From the NCBI RefSeq assembly GCF_039538365.1, contig NZ_BAABCA010000005.1, positions 372,001 through 436,000 on the forward strand: a DNA stretch of 64,000 nt, given 5' to 3'. Positions 34,796-43,651 of this stretch are shown here, in pieces. Every line of letters starts with the position of its first letter. The stretch's first letter is position 1. This stretch comes from Postechiella marina. GTDB taxonomy: Bacteria > Bacteroidota > Bacteroidia > Flavobacteriales > Flavobacteriaceae. The notes under the pieces are model-generated. The model saw only the letters and a program-made list of their open reading frames with translations. It ran no database searches and was not told the origin of the DNA. A program made the translations under genes and the position numbers.

Positions 34796-36793
34796 ATGAG
34801 TGGACTTTTTTTAAACTTTTATCAAGTAGAAATTGACTTAAAAGAAGTCTCTACAAAAGCGCTCAATTACTCTGACTATCAAAGCAAAGAAGATTTTATA
34901 AGTTTAAGAGATTCTAACGAAAAATGTACTTTTTATAGAGAAAATGACAAAATACTTGTTTGGAGTGTCAATGAGTTCAAAAGTGAGTTCAAACAATTAC
35001 CTGATTTTAAAATCAATTTAGATGATAACCCGAAAATACTATCTCGTATTATTGAAAATGGAGTTATTGATTTATTGAAAGAAACTGATTCCTATAGAAT
35101 TTTCAAAAATAAATACTCAAATACTTGGGAAATAATTTCTTCAAAAGATGTACTTCAAAACTCAATTAAAGGATTAGAGATTAATCGTGTCGTGCATTTT
35201 TCACCATACTTTTGCTATAAAGAAGAAAAGCTACTATTAGGTTTCACTTTATCTAGTTCATTAAAAAATAGATTTACTTGGTCTAAACAAGAATTTGAAA
35301 AAAATGGAATTGATACTAGTGGTTTAAAAGGAAAAGAAGATATAATTTTTGCTAATAGACAATCAATCAACCGATTTTTAGAATCGAGAGGTGCTACGGA
35401 AAATTATGAAACTACTAGAACTAGAGAGAATCAAAATTCTACTTCTTTTCAAATTATAAATAATTTTTACAATTGGCTAGAGAAGAGTAAGAATAAATTA
35501 GAACTTCCATTTGGATTGAATATATCATCAATATCTAAAAGGTATCTTCCATTTGAAAATGACATCATTAAATCAGAAATTATACATAAACCACAAAGGT
35601 ATTTTTATAGTAATCGAAAAAACACTCAAGGTCTAAGATATTATGACCAAATGGTCAAAACTTATATGCCTTATTCTTTAGAGCAATACCAAAATAAGAA
35701 TATCAAACTAGGAATAATTTGCCCATCTGAATATCAAGGAGAAACAGAAGTTTTTGCAAAAAAAATAGAATTAAAACTTAAAGAAGTATTTCATTTCAAT
35801 AACTTAAGTTTTTATTTTCTAAAAACTACTGATTCAGACTTAAAATCATATGAACACGCTATTTATGACAAAGAGTTACTTGAATGTGATTTAGTTTATG
35901 TGATTGTAAACCAACTTCAAGAAAAATTACCAAATAACCTTTCTCCATATTATAAATGTAAAGCGAAGTTAATAGGTAATGGTATTCCAACACAAGATGT
36001 ACAAATAGAAACAATCAGACAAAATCTAGGTGCATTTACAATGACTAATATCGCTCTGAACTCATACGCCAAATTAGGAGGAACAGCGTGGACTATAGAA
36101 AAAGAAGATAAACTAAAGGATGAGTTAGTTATTGGAATTGGTTCAACTATTTCAAAAGATGGACAATTCGTTTTAGGTATTGCTCAAATTTTTCATAATG
36201 ATGGCAGGTATATGACAGGTAACTGTTCTCCTTTATCTTCATTTGAGAACTATGCAGAAAACTTAGAGAATCAATTATTTGAAACTTTAAAACCGCTAGT
36301 AGAAGAAATGAAAAGCTCAGGAACATTTAGGTTAATTTTCCATTTATTCAAATCTGCAAGTGAAAAGTATGAAATTAAAGCAATTAACAATCTTAAAGAA
36401 CGTCTTTCTGATTACAATTTTGAATTTGCTTTAGTACACTTAGCCTATGGTCATAATTTTCGACTATACTACAATGATGGAAGAAACGATATTATGGCAG
36501 GTTCTTACATTCAACTTAGCAAGCACTCAGCAATTTTACATTTCGTAAAAAATAGTGATCTTCCATTAAAAATAGATATTGACAAACGATCAACTTTTAC
36601 AAGTATGTTCTATATAGCAAAGCAAGTCTATTGGTTCTCCCATTTATCACATAGAAGTTATATGCCATCTAAGAGAACAGTAACAATAATGTATCCATCA
36701 TTAATGGCTAAAATGACAGAAGAACTTAAAAAAGTTGATAATTGGGATTATGATAGATTAAAATTCGTAGAAGATAAATTATGGTTTATTTAA
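34796..36793 (+). CDS. Prokaryotic Argonaute, long type with inactive PIWI
   Basis: 665-residue Argonaute, the guide-binding part of a defence system. The N and PAZ-like part is about residues 1-295 and MID about 300-430. The guide 5'-phosphate pocket is visible as YYKCKAK (385-391) followed by GIPTQ (396-400), matching YxxxK...GIPSQ of active pAgos. PIWI runs about 443-665 and ends with the usual HRSYMPSKRTVTIMYPSLMA. The catalytic tetrad is lost: the first strand reads VIGIGS where GID is normal, and RDG at the second site reads FKS. It should bind guide and target without cutting. The gene overlaps the nuclease gene by 13 nt, so the pair is coupled. This fits the catalytically inactive long-B type with an associated effector. 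Confidence 0.85.
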   Translation: MSGLFLNFYQVEIDLKEVSTKALNYSDYQSKEDFISLRDSNEKCTFYRENDKILVWSVNEFKSEFKQLPDFKINLDDNPKILSRIIENGVIDLLKETDSYRIFKNKYSNTWEIISSKDVLQNSIKGLEINRVVHFSPYFCYKEEKLLLGFTLSSSLKNRFTWSKQEFEKNGIDTSGLKGKEDIIFANRQSINRFLESRGATENYETTRTRENQNSTSFQIINNFYNWLEKSKNKLELPFGLNISSISKRYLPFENDIIKSEIIHKPQRYFYSNRKNTQGLRYYDQMVKTYMPYSLEQYQNKNIKLGIICPSEYQGETEVFAKKIELKLKEVFHFNNLSFYFLKTTDSDLKSYEHAIYDKELLECDLVYVIVNQLQEKLPNNLSPYYKCKAKLIGNGIPTQDVQIETIRQNLGAFTMTNIALNSYAKLGGTAWTIEKEDKLKDELVIGIGSTISKDGQFVLGIAQIFHNDGRYMTGNCSPLSSFENYAENLENQLFETLKPLVEEMKSSGTFRLIFHLFKSASEKYEIKAINNLKERLSDYNFEFALVHLAYGHNFRLYYNDGRNDIMAGSYIQLSKHSAILHFVKNSDLPLKIDIDKRSTFTSMFYIAKQVYWFSHLSHRSYMPSKRTVTIMYPSLMAKMTEELKKVDNWDYDRLKFVEDKLWFI

Positions 36794-37827
36794 GAGAAAT
36801 AATAAAGAATAATAAAACACAAATTTCTCAATATAATAATATTGAAACTGTAGCATATTTATATGCTTCATCTTCAATACAATCTACTGAAATAGAAAAC
36901 ATCAATTTTGAACTTTCGCCTGAAGAATTTATAGCATTAGATGGATACTTAAATAAATCTGATTCTTATGAGAAAATAATTTCAATTATCTCTAAACCAT
37001 CAATCAAAGGTATTGATGCTTCTTCAAACATATTTAAATTTGCAGGATTATATTTAGGAGCAAAAGACCAATTAGAAGATAAACTAATTGAAAGGTTCAA
37101 AAGAGGAGATATAAAAGAGCAATTTTTTCTTAGTAAAATTGAGCCTTCTTTAAAAAACTTATTAATTGAAAATCTAAATATTGATTTAACAAACCCATTT
37201 TCTGTTTTAGTAAATAAATTGTTTGGAATTAATGATGTTTCAGAAAAAAATATAAATAATGCTTTAACGTCAATTATTAATACTGACCTTGATATACACG
37301 CTTTACTTTTACTAGAAGATATAGAAAATCAACTTTTAGAAGTTATGTTTATCTCTAAGAGTTCAGAGGAAGTTTTACGAGATATATTTTATAACTTTCC
37401 AAATGCAGTACAAAAAATCATCAAAGATAGACGAAAAGGTCATCCCGAATTTGAAATAAAAGATGAATATGATGTACAAGATATACTATATGTAATAGTT
37501 AAGTCATTTTTTCCAAATATGAGGGACGAAGATCCAATCCCTAAAGTTGGCGGTAAGTCTACAAAAATAGATTTAATACTAAGAGAAGAAAAAATTCTAA
37601 TTGAAGTTAAAATGATAAAAGAAAAGGATTCTAACGAAACACATTTTATTGAACAACTAAAAGTAGATTTTGAATCATATCACAAATGTATTTGGCTTGA
37701 AAAGTTATTTTGCTTTGTATATGACCCATTTAAAAAGACAAGAGACATATCGAATTTTAATGATTTAAATGGTGAACGGACAAAAGGAGAACACAATTAC
37801 AATGTGGAAGTTATAGTGGTAAACTGA
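36781..37827 (+). CDS. PD-(D/E)XK nuclease, Argonaute-associated effector
   Basis: 348-residue protein overlapping the pAgo gene by 13 nt. Residues 1-215 are helical and of no family I recognise. Residues about 225-348 carry a DpnII/MboI-type PD-(D/E)XK domain: DEYDVQDILYVIVKSFFPNM, VGGKSTKIDLILREEKILIE, then VK, with D264, E275 and K277 forming D-x10-E-x-K. FIEQLKVDFESYHKC and LFCFVYDPF follow as in family members. It is probably a DNase released when the Argonaute recognises invading nucleic acid, with abortive infection as the likely outcome. The effector role is inferred from known long-B pAgo operons with nuclease partners. Confidence 0.82.
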   Translation: MVYLREIIKNNKTQISQYNNIETVAYLYASSSIQSTEIENINFELSPEEFIALDGYLNKSDSYEKIISIISKPSIKGIDASSNIFKFAGLYLGAKDQLEDKLIERFKRGDIKEQFFLSKIEPSLKNLLIENLNIDLTNPFSVLVNKLFGINDVSEKNINNALTSIINTDLDIHALLLLEDIENQLLEVMFISKSSEEVLRDIFYNFPNAVQKIIKDRRKGHPEFEIKDEYDVQDILYVIVKSFFPNMRDEDPIPKVGGKSTKIDLILREEKILIEVKMIKEKDSNETHFIEQLKVDFESYHKCIWLEKLFCFVYDPFKKTRDISNFNDLNGERTKGEHNYNVEVIVVN

Positions 37828-37837
37828 AAGAAAACCA

Positions 37838-37974
37838 GCAGGTAGCAACGTGTATAATTAATGGCTAGTTCTCGCCTACTTACGAAAACCCTCGCGGATT
37901 TTCTATCTGGTGCTTATTTGCTAAATTAGGTGCTTAAACACGCGCCACTAATCTTATACATAAACGTTACCTGC
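37838..37974 (+). repeat. attC-like imperfect palindrome 2
   Basis: 137-bp element after the pAgo operon. It opens with GCAGGTAGC (37838-37846), complementary at 8 of 9 positions to GTTACCTGC, the first bases of the same cassette (34748-34756). It closes with GTTACCTGC (37966-37974). TGTATAA (37851-37857) pairs with TTATACA (37954-37960). The left 60 bp after TGTATAA match repeat 4 (39703 onward) at about 55 of 60 positions by eye. Confidence 0.6.
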
Positions 37975-38004
37975 AATTAAAAAAATATCGATTATTAATT
38001 AATA

Positions 38005-39021
38005 ATGGACATCCGAAAAGAAATAATTAGAATTACATCAGAATATTTTGAAGACAAACTTGACTTCCAAAAGCTGTCAAATGCTTCCAAAGAATTTAAA
38101 TCCATTTTGAATGTGATTTGTGGACAAGATTTGGATATCGAAGAGGGGAGAAAGGATATTGAACACGGAAATGGAAAAGCTCTTGGTACGTTTTGGGCTG
38201 CTCTATGCCTTGATGATTTGTTGAGAACCCGACAATTTATCCGAGGAATAGATAAAGCCATTAAAGATAAAAGAAAGAAAAAACCAATTCATATTCTGTA
38301 TGCAGGAACAGGACCTTTTGCGACACTTATTCTTCCGATTATTTTTAGATACCAAAAAGAAGATATTAAATACACCTTATTGGAAGTAAATCCATTTACC
38401 TTTCAAATATTACAAAATGTAATTTCTAAATTAGGATTAAAAGAGTTTGATATAGACCTAGTAAATAATGATGCTACTAAATTTAAAATAGATTCTAAAA
38501 ATGAACCTGATATTATTATAAGTGAAACAATGCAAAATGCATTGGCAAAGGAACAACAGGTTCCAATCTTTTTAAATTTAATGAGACAAGTAAAGTTGGA
38601 TACAATATTTATACCCGAGAAAATCGAGCTACATCTTGGCCTTAAAAAAGCAGGTATCCCATCAGAAGAACTTCAAATAAAACATTTTAATAAAGTAGAG
38701 AAAGTATTTGAAGTAAGTAAAGAATCTATGTTTCCTCAAAAGCAATCAGAAAAGCAATCAATTATAAAAAATTCATTTCCAAAAAAGAAAACTGTAATTG
38801 AAAGTAAAAAGTTGAAAGGATTTAATCAACTTGTAATTATTACTGAAATACAAGTATTTAAAAACGAGAAAATTGTTATTAATGAAAGTGGTTTGACTAC
38901 ACCACTTTTTATTCAAGAGATCCCTAAAAATCTAAAGGATTCATTAATTATTGACACACAATATCAAATTTCTTCCGAACCAAAACTTGAATATAAAATA
39001 ACTTTACCGAACAATGTATAA
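38005..39021 (+). CDS. SAM-dependent methyltransferase-like protein
   Basis: 338-residue cytoplasmic protein. A class I Rossmann methyltransferase core starts near residue 90: IHILYAGTGPFATLILPI (motif I), YTLLEVNPFTFQILQNVI (acidic end of the second strand) and VNNDATKF (motif III region), then PDIIISETMQNAL. The layout is closest to protein-arginine-type methyltransferases by eye, but the target is unknown. The region after 230 is Lys-rich and does not match a family I know. It sits in cassette 3 of the array, 31 bp behind the closing core of repeat 2. Confidence 0.65.
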   Translation: MDIRKEIIRITSEYFEDKLDFQKLSNASKEFKSILNVICGQDLDIEEGRKDIEHGNGKALGTFWAALCLDDLLRTRQFIRGIDKAIKDKRKKKPIHILYAGTGPFATLILPIIFRYQKEDIKYTLLEVNPFTFQILQNVISKLGLKEFDIDLVNNDATKFKIDSKNEPDIIISETMQNALAKEQQVPIFLNLMRQVKLDTIFIPEKIELHLGLKKAGIPSEELQIKHFNKVEKVFEVSKESMFPQKQSEKQSIIKNSFPKKKTVIESKKLKGFNQLVIITEIQVFKNEKIVINESGLTTPLFIQEIPKNLKDSLIIDTQYQISSEPKLEYKITLPNNV

Positions 39022-39061
39022 GTAGCATTAAAACGACCGCTTATACTAAACCGTTAGCATT
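39008..39061 (+). repeat. Short attC-like hairpin 3
   Basis: Overlaps the stop of the methyltransferase gene. GTATAAG (39016-39022) and CTTATAC (39040-39046) pair perfectly, flanked by AAC on the left and GTT on the right, and the element ends with GTTAGCATT (39053-39061). That core is complementary, with one base missing, to AATGCCTAAC at 39689-39698 after the next gene. At about 54 bp this is close to the smallest attC sites and lacks the long middle of the others. Confidence 0.45.
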
Positions 39062-39093
39062 CATTAAAAAAACAATACTAAAGAGAAAAAAAT

Positions 39094-39681
39094 ATGGGAT
39101 TTAATATTTCAGGTTTAGCAATAAACAAAAATTACGAAAAAGAATTTGACCTACTACAAAAGGAATTAGGCTGGAATCTTGAAAAGCAATCAGAAATTGA
39201 CTTTGAAACCGCTTCTTCAAATTGGACGGAAGATAGTATTTGTAATGTCTATTTTACCGATAAAGGAACTTTAATGTTCATTGGAATGGATATGTGTACA
39301 GAATCTTTCCCTCTTAAAAATGACAATACCCTAACATTTGCTCTTTCCGAAACGTCAATGGCATTCAATATAAATTATTGTGAAAATGGAGTTGAAAAAA
39401 GGTCAATAATGGAAATAAATGATGAGCGAATGACTGATGAAGGAGAAAAGCTTGAGGTGGAAGAAAAGTCTGAAGACACATCTGAAATTATTTGGAATCA
39501 AATTGAAAAAGTTATTGGAAAGAGATTTTGGGATATTGAGTCAGATGAAAAAGCTGTTAGATATGTATTTAAAAAAGCACAAATTGAAAAACCTTTAACC
39601 GCAGAAGTTAAAGTAAATTCACAGAGTATAACGAACGAGCAAAAGACTGATTCAAAAAAATGGTGGCAAATCTGGAAATAA
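39094..39681 (+). CDS. Hypothetical cassette protein, Trp-rich C-terminus
   Basis: 195-residue soluble protein that I do not recognise. Two parts are visible: a beta-rich N-terminal half (NISGLAINKNYEKEFDLLQK, ICNVYFTDKGTLMFIGMDMC) and an acidic hinge (EKLEVEEKSEDTSE), then a helix with KVIGKRFWDIESDEKAVRYV. The tail KKWWQIWK resembles the short basic-aromatic ends of some small immunity or antitoxin-like proteins, but nothing proves this. It fills cassette 4, between GTTAGCATT and AATGCCTAAC. Confidence 0.6.
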   Translation: MGFNISGLAINKNYEKEFDLLQKELGWNLEKQSEIDFETASSNWTEDSICNVYFTDKGTLMFIGMDMCTESFPLKNDNTLTFALSETSMAFNINYCENGVEKRSIMEINDERMTDEGEKLEVEEKSEDTSEIIWNQIEKVIGKRFWDIESDEKAVRYVFKKAQIEKPLTAEVKVNSQSITNEQKTDSKKWWQIWK

Positions 39682-39688
39682 ATAACGA

Positions 39689-39814
39689 AATGCCTAACAC
39701 CATGTATAATTAATGGCTTGTTCTCGCCTACTTACGAAAATCCTCGCAGATTTTCTATTCGGTTTTTATTTGCTAAATTAGTTGCGCAAACACTTACATA
39801 CTAGATTGTTATTT
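39689..39814 (+). repeat. attC-like imperfect palindrome 4
   Basis: About 126 bp. It opens with AATGCCTAAC (39689-39698), the same ten bases as repeat 1, and its body is nearly identical to that of repeat 2 (TAATTAATGGCT, TTCTCGCCTACTTACGAAAA, TTTGCTAAATTAG). The right end is degraded: TTACATA replaces TTATACA, and the final core is GTTATTTTTA (39808 onward). No further copy follows the next gene, so the array probably ends here. Confidence 0.55.
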
Positions 39815-39860
39815 TTAATTTAACTCAAATAAAAAATACAATTTGATAAAAAATATTCTT

Positions 39861-41081
39861 ATGAAAATTAGTAAGCCTATTGACCCCAATAAAAGAATAG
39901 AAATTATAGATATTCTTCGCGGATTTGCTCTACTCGGAATTATTTTTATGAATATGAGTTTTTTTAGCGGTTATGTATTCATGCCTTTTGAAGAGCTAAA
40001 GCAGATATCGAATTTTGAGTTAGATAATAATTTATATTATTTTTTAGGTATTACTGTAACTGGTAAATTTTACACTATATTTTCAATTTTATTTGCTGTT
40101 GGTTTTTATATACAATTTAACAAAAACAGAGATAGTGCTTCAAATTTTTTAAAAACGTATCGCAGAAGGTTATTTATTTTATTAATTATAGGTATTTTAC
40201 ATACTTTATTTTGGTATGGCGACATATTACTTACATATTCTATTTTTGGTTTTATTCTTATTTTATTTCGAAATGTAAAACCCAAAAAACTACTTCGATG
40301 GTCGCTCTTCTTTCTCTTTTTACCATTTTTATTCGATTTTGCGCTTTTACCATTTACTGAAGCCCTGCAAGCTAACACCCCTGTAAACACAGATAAAGCA
40401 CCAATGTCTCGCATTTACTATCCAGATATGTTAAATGCAGATGTTATTAATACTTTTAGAGAGGGATCTGTTATAGAAATATTCAAGTTAAATATTCATA
40501 ATTTTATATGGAAGCAAATAAGCTATATACCAACTGGTGGCTATTTTAAATTCCTTGGTATTTTTCTTTTAGGTTACTACCTAGCCTCTATAGAATTCTT
40601 TAAAAAAACACCAAAATCTACAAAATTAATACTAACCATTTTAATTGCTGGCATAATAATTACTGTTGCTGCGAAGCTATTAGGAGGCAACCCATATGAG
40701 CTGCCTACACTTCAAAATATTCGTTATAAATTCTTATCATTAATTGGTCAACTGCTCATTAGTATATCTTATATCATGGCAATAATAAAAATTGCCCAAA
40801 CGGTTATTGGTAAAAAAGTATTTAAATACTTGATACCCGTAGGAAGAACAGCTTTGAGTAATTATCTTATACAAACGGTTTTAATGGTTGTCATTTTTTA
40901 TAATTTCGGGTTTAGTCTATTTGGAAAAATAGGGTTAATTCCAACGTTCTTTATTGCATTAATTATTGTCGCTATTCAAATATTTCTAAGTAATATTTGG
41001 TTAAAACACTATCGATTTGGACCATTTGAATGGGCTTGGAGAAGTTTAACTTATAAAAAACGCATAAAAATTCGACATTAA
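39861..41081 (+). CDS. DUF418 family multi-pass membrane protein
   Basis: 406-residue membrane protein with about ten hydrophobic helices. The N-terminal RIEIIDILRGFALLGIIFMN and the C-terminal PFEWAWRSLTYKKR are signatures of DUF418 proteins (YeiB-like), whose role is unknown but which share a fold with membrane acyltransferases. The ATG at 39861 was preferred to the TTG 18 nt earlier. The gene follows the last attC-like repeat but is not followed by one, so it may be resident rather than cargo. Confidence 0.85.
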   Translation: MKISKPIDPNKRIEIIDILRGFALLGIIFMNMSFFSGYVFMPFEELKQISNFELDNNLYYFLGITVTGKFYTIFSILFAVGFYIQFNKNRDSASNFLKTYRRRLFILLIIGILHTLFWYGDILLTYSIFGFILILFRNVKPKKLLRWSLFFLFLPFLFDFALLPFTEALQANTPVNTDKAPMSRIYYPDMLNADVINTFREGSVIEIFKLNIHNFIWKQISYIPTGGYFKFLGIFLLGYYLASIEFFKKTPKSTKLILTILIAGIIITVAAKLLGGNPYELPTLQNIRYKFLSLIGQLLISISYIMAIIKIAQTVIGKKVFKYLIPVGRTALSNYLIQTVLMVVIFYNFGFSLFGKIGLIPTFFIALIIVAIQIFLSNIWLKHYRFGPFEWAWRSLTYKKRIKIRH

Positions 41082-41131
41082 AATTTATAAAATTAAACTT
41101 ATAATTTAACAAAAGGTAACACCTAGATTAA

Positions 41132-41713
41132 ATGAATCCCCCCTTTATAGAAGAAAAAACATATACAAAAAAAAACTTTTCGCATAAAGCACTCGAAAAA
41201 GGAGAATATGAATTATGCACCTTTTTAAATTGTAATTTCTCTAATTCTGATTTATCGAAAATTAGGTTTATAGACTGCGAATTTTATGACTGCAATTTAA
41301 GTTCTGCTTATATACTACAATCAGGATTCCAAAATGTACTTTTTAAAGATTGTAAAATGTTAGGCTTACAGTTCGATAAATGTAACGACTTTGGCTTTTT
41401 AATAACAGTAGACAGCTGTCAATTAAATCATTCGTCATTTTTTAAACGAAAGCTTTCAAAAATTTCATTTAAAAAAACTAAACTTCGGGAAGTCGATTTT
41501 ACAGAAAGTGATTTAAGTTCGTCTATTTTTGACAATTGTGATTTACAAAATGCAATATTTAAAAACACTAACTTACAAAATACTGATTTTAGAAGTTCCA
41601 TTAACTTTACAATTGACCCTGAAAACAACAAAATTAATGGAGCAAAATTTACCTTAGATACTGTGGTTGGACTTTTAACAAAATATAACATAAAGATAGA
41701 AGCTAACATATAA
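41132..41713 (+). CDS. Pentapeptide-repeat protein
   Basis: 193-residue protein with five-residue repeats over residues about 25-160, for example CTFLN CNFSN SDLSK IRFID and later STIFD/SSIFD NCDLQ NAIFK NTNLQ NTDFR. These build a right-handed quadrilateral beta-helix. Members of this size include Qnr/McbG-like proteins that protect DNA gyrase; others have no known role. Here it is single-gene cargo in an accessory block, 50 bp after DUF418. Confidence 0.85.
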   Translation: MNPPFIEEKTYTKKNFSHKALEKGEYELCTFLNCNFSNSDLSKIRFIDCEFYDCNLSSAYILQSGFQNVLFKDCKMLGLQFDKCNDFGFLITVDSCQLNHSSFFKRKLSKISFKKTKLREVDFTESDLSSSIFDNCDLQNAIFKNTNLQNTDFRSSINFTIDPENNKINGAKFTLDTVVGLLTKYNIKIEANI

Positions 41714-41889
41714 AATAAATCTAGAACAGTATTGCTTACCTAAAATATAGAAAATAATAATTTGAACTTTTATAAAGTAAAGCCACCACATAACAACCTG
41801 TAAAATTAATTATTACATTAGTACTTAAAATTAAAGGGCGTTACTTTTTATATCCCAACCTTTGTGTATCATCAGAAAAAAGAAACCGA

Positions 41890-42699
41890 GTGAATCCAAA
41901 AATATTTAAACCAAATAGCAAATTAGCAGACTTTGTAAAATGCTATTGGACTTTAGAAAGTTCTTTAAAAAATACACCTACAAGAAACACTATTGTTCCA
42001 GATGGAACTATGAAATTAATTTTCCATTATGGCGATTTATATTGGCATCATCCTAAAAATGGAAAAAGCTTTTTGCAACCGAGATGTTTTTTAATAGGTC
42101 AGCTTACTAAACCTTATGTTGTTGAGCCTAAAGGTGAAACAGGAACTTTTGTAATTCGATTTAATCCTAATGGTTTTTCACCTTTTACCGACATTCCTGT
42201 AAAAGAAATGGAAAATAAACCTATTGCTGTAAAAAAAATATTTGGTAAAAAAGGAGAGAAATTGGAGCAAGAAATTATAAATGCTAAAAACACCCACGAA
42301 CGAATAAACATAGCAGAAACATTTCTGTTGGAGTTATTAAAAAGTAAAGAGGTAAAAGACAGAATTATAAACTCAACCATAGAAACAATTACGAAATACA
42401 AAGGACAAATTTCTGTTAATGAACTGTCTAAACACGTTAGTTTAAATAGGAGAATATTGGCTAGAAAATTTTCATCAAATGTAGGCTTAAGCCCAAAACA
42501 ACTTTCTAAAATTGTTAGGCTTCAAGCTACATTAAAATCACTTTCACAAAACGATAAGACAAAATTAACTGATTTGACCTACGAAAATGAATATTTTGAC
42601 CAATCTCATTTTATTAAAGATTTCAAAGAATTTACAGGAATTACACCTAAAGAATTTTACGGAGAGGATTTAAAAATGTCTTTAATTTTTGATTCTTAA
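41890..42699 (+). CDS. AraC-family transcriptional regulator
   Basis: 269-residue regulator starting at GTG. The N-terminal domain (FVKCYWTLES, IVPDGTMKLIFHYGD, PRCFLIGQLTKPYVV) matches the DUF6597 type common in Bacteroidota AraC proteins. The C-terminal double HTH (about 170-262) shows ISVNELSKHVSLNRRILARK FSS, then YFDQSHFIKDFKEFTGITPK EFY. It has no membrane part. The VOC protein 70 bp downstream is a common partner for this type of gene and may be its target. Confidence 0.85.
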   Translation: MNPKIFKPNSKLADFVKCYWTLESSLKNTPTRNTIVPDGTMKLIFHYGDLYWHHPKNGKSFLQPRCFLIGQLTKPYVVEPKGETGTFVIRFNPNGFSPFTDIPVKEMENKPIAVKKIFGKKGEKLEQEIINAKNTHERINIAETFLLELLKSKEVKDRIINSTIETITKYKGQISVNELSKHVSLNRRILARKFSSNVGLSPKQLSKIVRLQATLKSLSQNDKTKLTDLTYENEYFDQSHFIKDFKEFTGITPKEFYGEDLKMSLIFDS

Positions 42700-42769
42700 A
42701 AAGCAGTGTTGTCCCATTTTTACAATTTTAAGTCTCGAACTATTCTCAATTTTGTAGAGAACTTAAAAA

Positions 42770-43153
42770 ATGATAAATATGAATACTTTAAATCCAGTTT
42801 GTTGGTTTGATATTAATGTGGCAAACCTAGAAAGAGCTAAGAAATTTTATGAAACTGTTTTTGCTATTAAGTTAACAGACCTACCTATTGAATGGGGAAA
42901 ACAATCGACATTCCCTTTTGAAAACAATGGAGTAAATGCAACAGGAGCACTGGTAGAAAAAGAAAACTATGTTGCTAATGAAAACAATACTGTTGTTTAT
43001 TTCGCATCTAATGATTGTACTACTGAAGAAATGAGAATTGAAAACGCTGGAGGAAAACTTCTAAAATCAAAAACAGCAATAGGAGAATTTGGATTTATCT
43101 CAATATTTCTAGATACCGAAGGAAATACAATTGGTCTTCACTCTAAAAAATAG
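42770..43153 (+). CDS. VOC (glyoxalase/dioxygenase-fold) protein
   Basis: 127-residue single VOC protein. The usual motifs are VCWFDINVANLERAKKFYET and the final FISIFLDTEGNTIGLHSK. Such small proteins are glyoxalase-like metal enzymes or bind hydrophobic compounds; substrate unknown. A second ATG lies 9 nt downstream of the first. It follows the AraC regulator by 70 bp and probably is controlled by it. Confidence 0.8.
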   Translation: MINMNTLNPVCWFDINVANLERAKKFYETVFAIKLTDLPIEWGKQSTFPFENNGVNATGALVEKENYVANENNTVVYFASNDCTTEEMRIENAGGKLLKSKTAIGEFGFISIFLDTEGNTIGLHSKK

Positions 43154-43173
43154 GCGAACGCAAAACAAGATAT

Positions 43174-43238
43174 AAAAGCAATAGCGGTTTGGGTGTAAAC
43201 TCGAATCGCTATTGTATTTAATACCGTATATTGCTTTT
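43174..43238 (+). repeat. Intergenic element with two competing hairpins
   Basis: AAAAGCAATA (43174-43183) pairs perfectly with TATTGCTTTT (43229-43238). The inner CAATAGCG (43179-43186) pairs with CGCTATTG (43207-43214). The two pairings share bases and exclude each other. The flanks read GCGAACGCAAAAC and GTAAAC. It may be another class of intergenic palindrome, or the terminator of the VOC gene. Confidence 0.45.
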
Positions 43239-43280
43239 AGTAAACTACCTTTAATTTACAGGTTACTAAACACATAAAAA

Positions 43281-43568
43281 ATGTTTAAAAATAAGACAAT
43301 TAATCAACCTTTAAACAGAGATAACCATTATAGTCTATTAAACACTCACGGTTTAAATACTAATGTATTTACACAACACGAATTGCCTCAGGAACACGCT
43401 GCCACTAAATTTGGTGAAAAACCTAATGAATGGTTAGTTTTATTAAATATAAAAAGTATTGATGAGTTTAATTTTTGGGATGCAGGAACTTTAACCTATT
43501 GCATTCATAAAAAAGATTTGGAAATAAAGGAGTTTTTAAAAATCTATACAAGTATTGAAAGCAGTTAA
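43281..43568 (+). CDS. DUF1963 (YwqG-like) C-terminal fragment
   Basis: 95-residue protein. The final part, EWLVLLNIKSIDEFNFWDAGTLTYCIHKKDL, matches the C-terminal strands of DUF1963/YwqG-type proteins (LLLQIDS, WGDAGTLYFWIRKEDL). Full-length members are about 250 residues, so most of the domain is missing. It may be a truncated relic or a short stand-alone form. The ATG at 43281 opens the frame with no upstream extension that would restore the domain. Confidence 0.55.
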   Translation: MFKNKTINQPLNRDNHYSLLNTHGLNTNVFTQHELPQEHAATKFGEKPNEWLVLLNIKSIDEFNFWDAGTLTYCIHKKDLEIKEFLKIYTSIESS

Positions 43569-43651
43569 AAATGACTTCTTATAATTTTATAGTTTATTAC
43601 TATGCACCAACAAACCATACATACAGCCTTGTAGCCAATTAAAAAAATAAT

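Noticed and set aside
41714..41889. A further attC-like site between the pentapeptide-repeat and AraC genes
   Set aside because: ATAACAACCTGTAA and GGGCGTTAC are present but no convincing stem joins them and no complementary cassette end was found.
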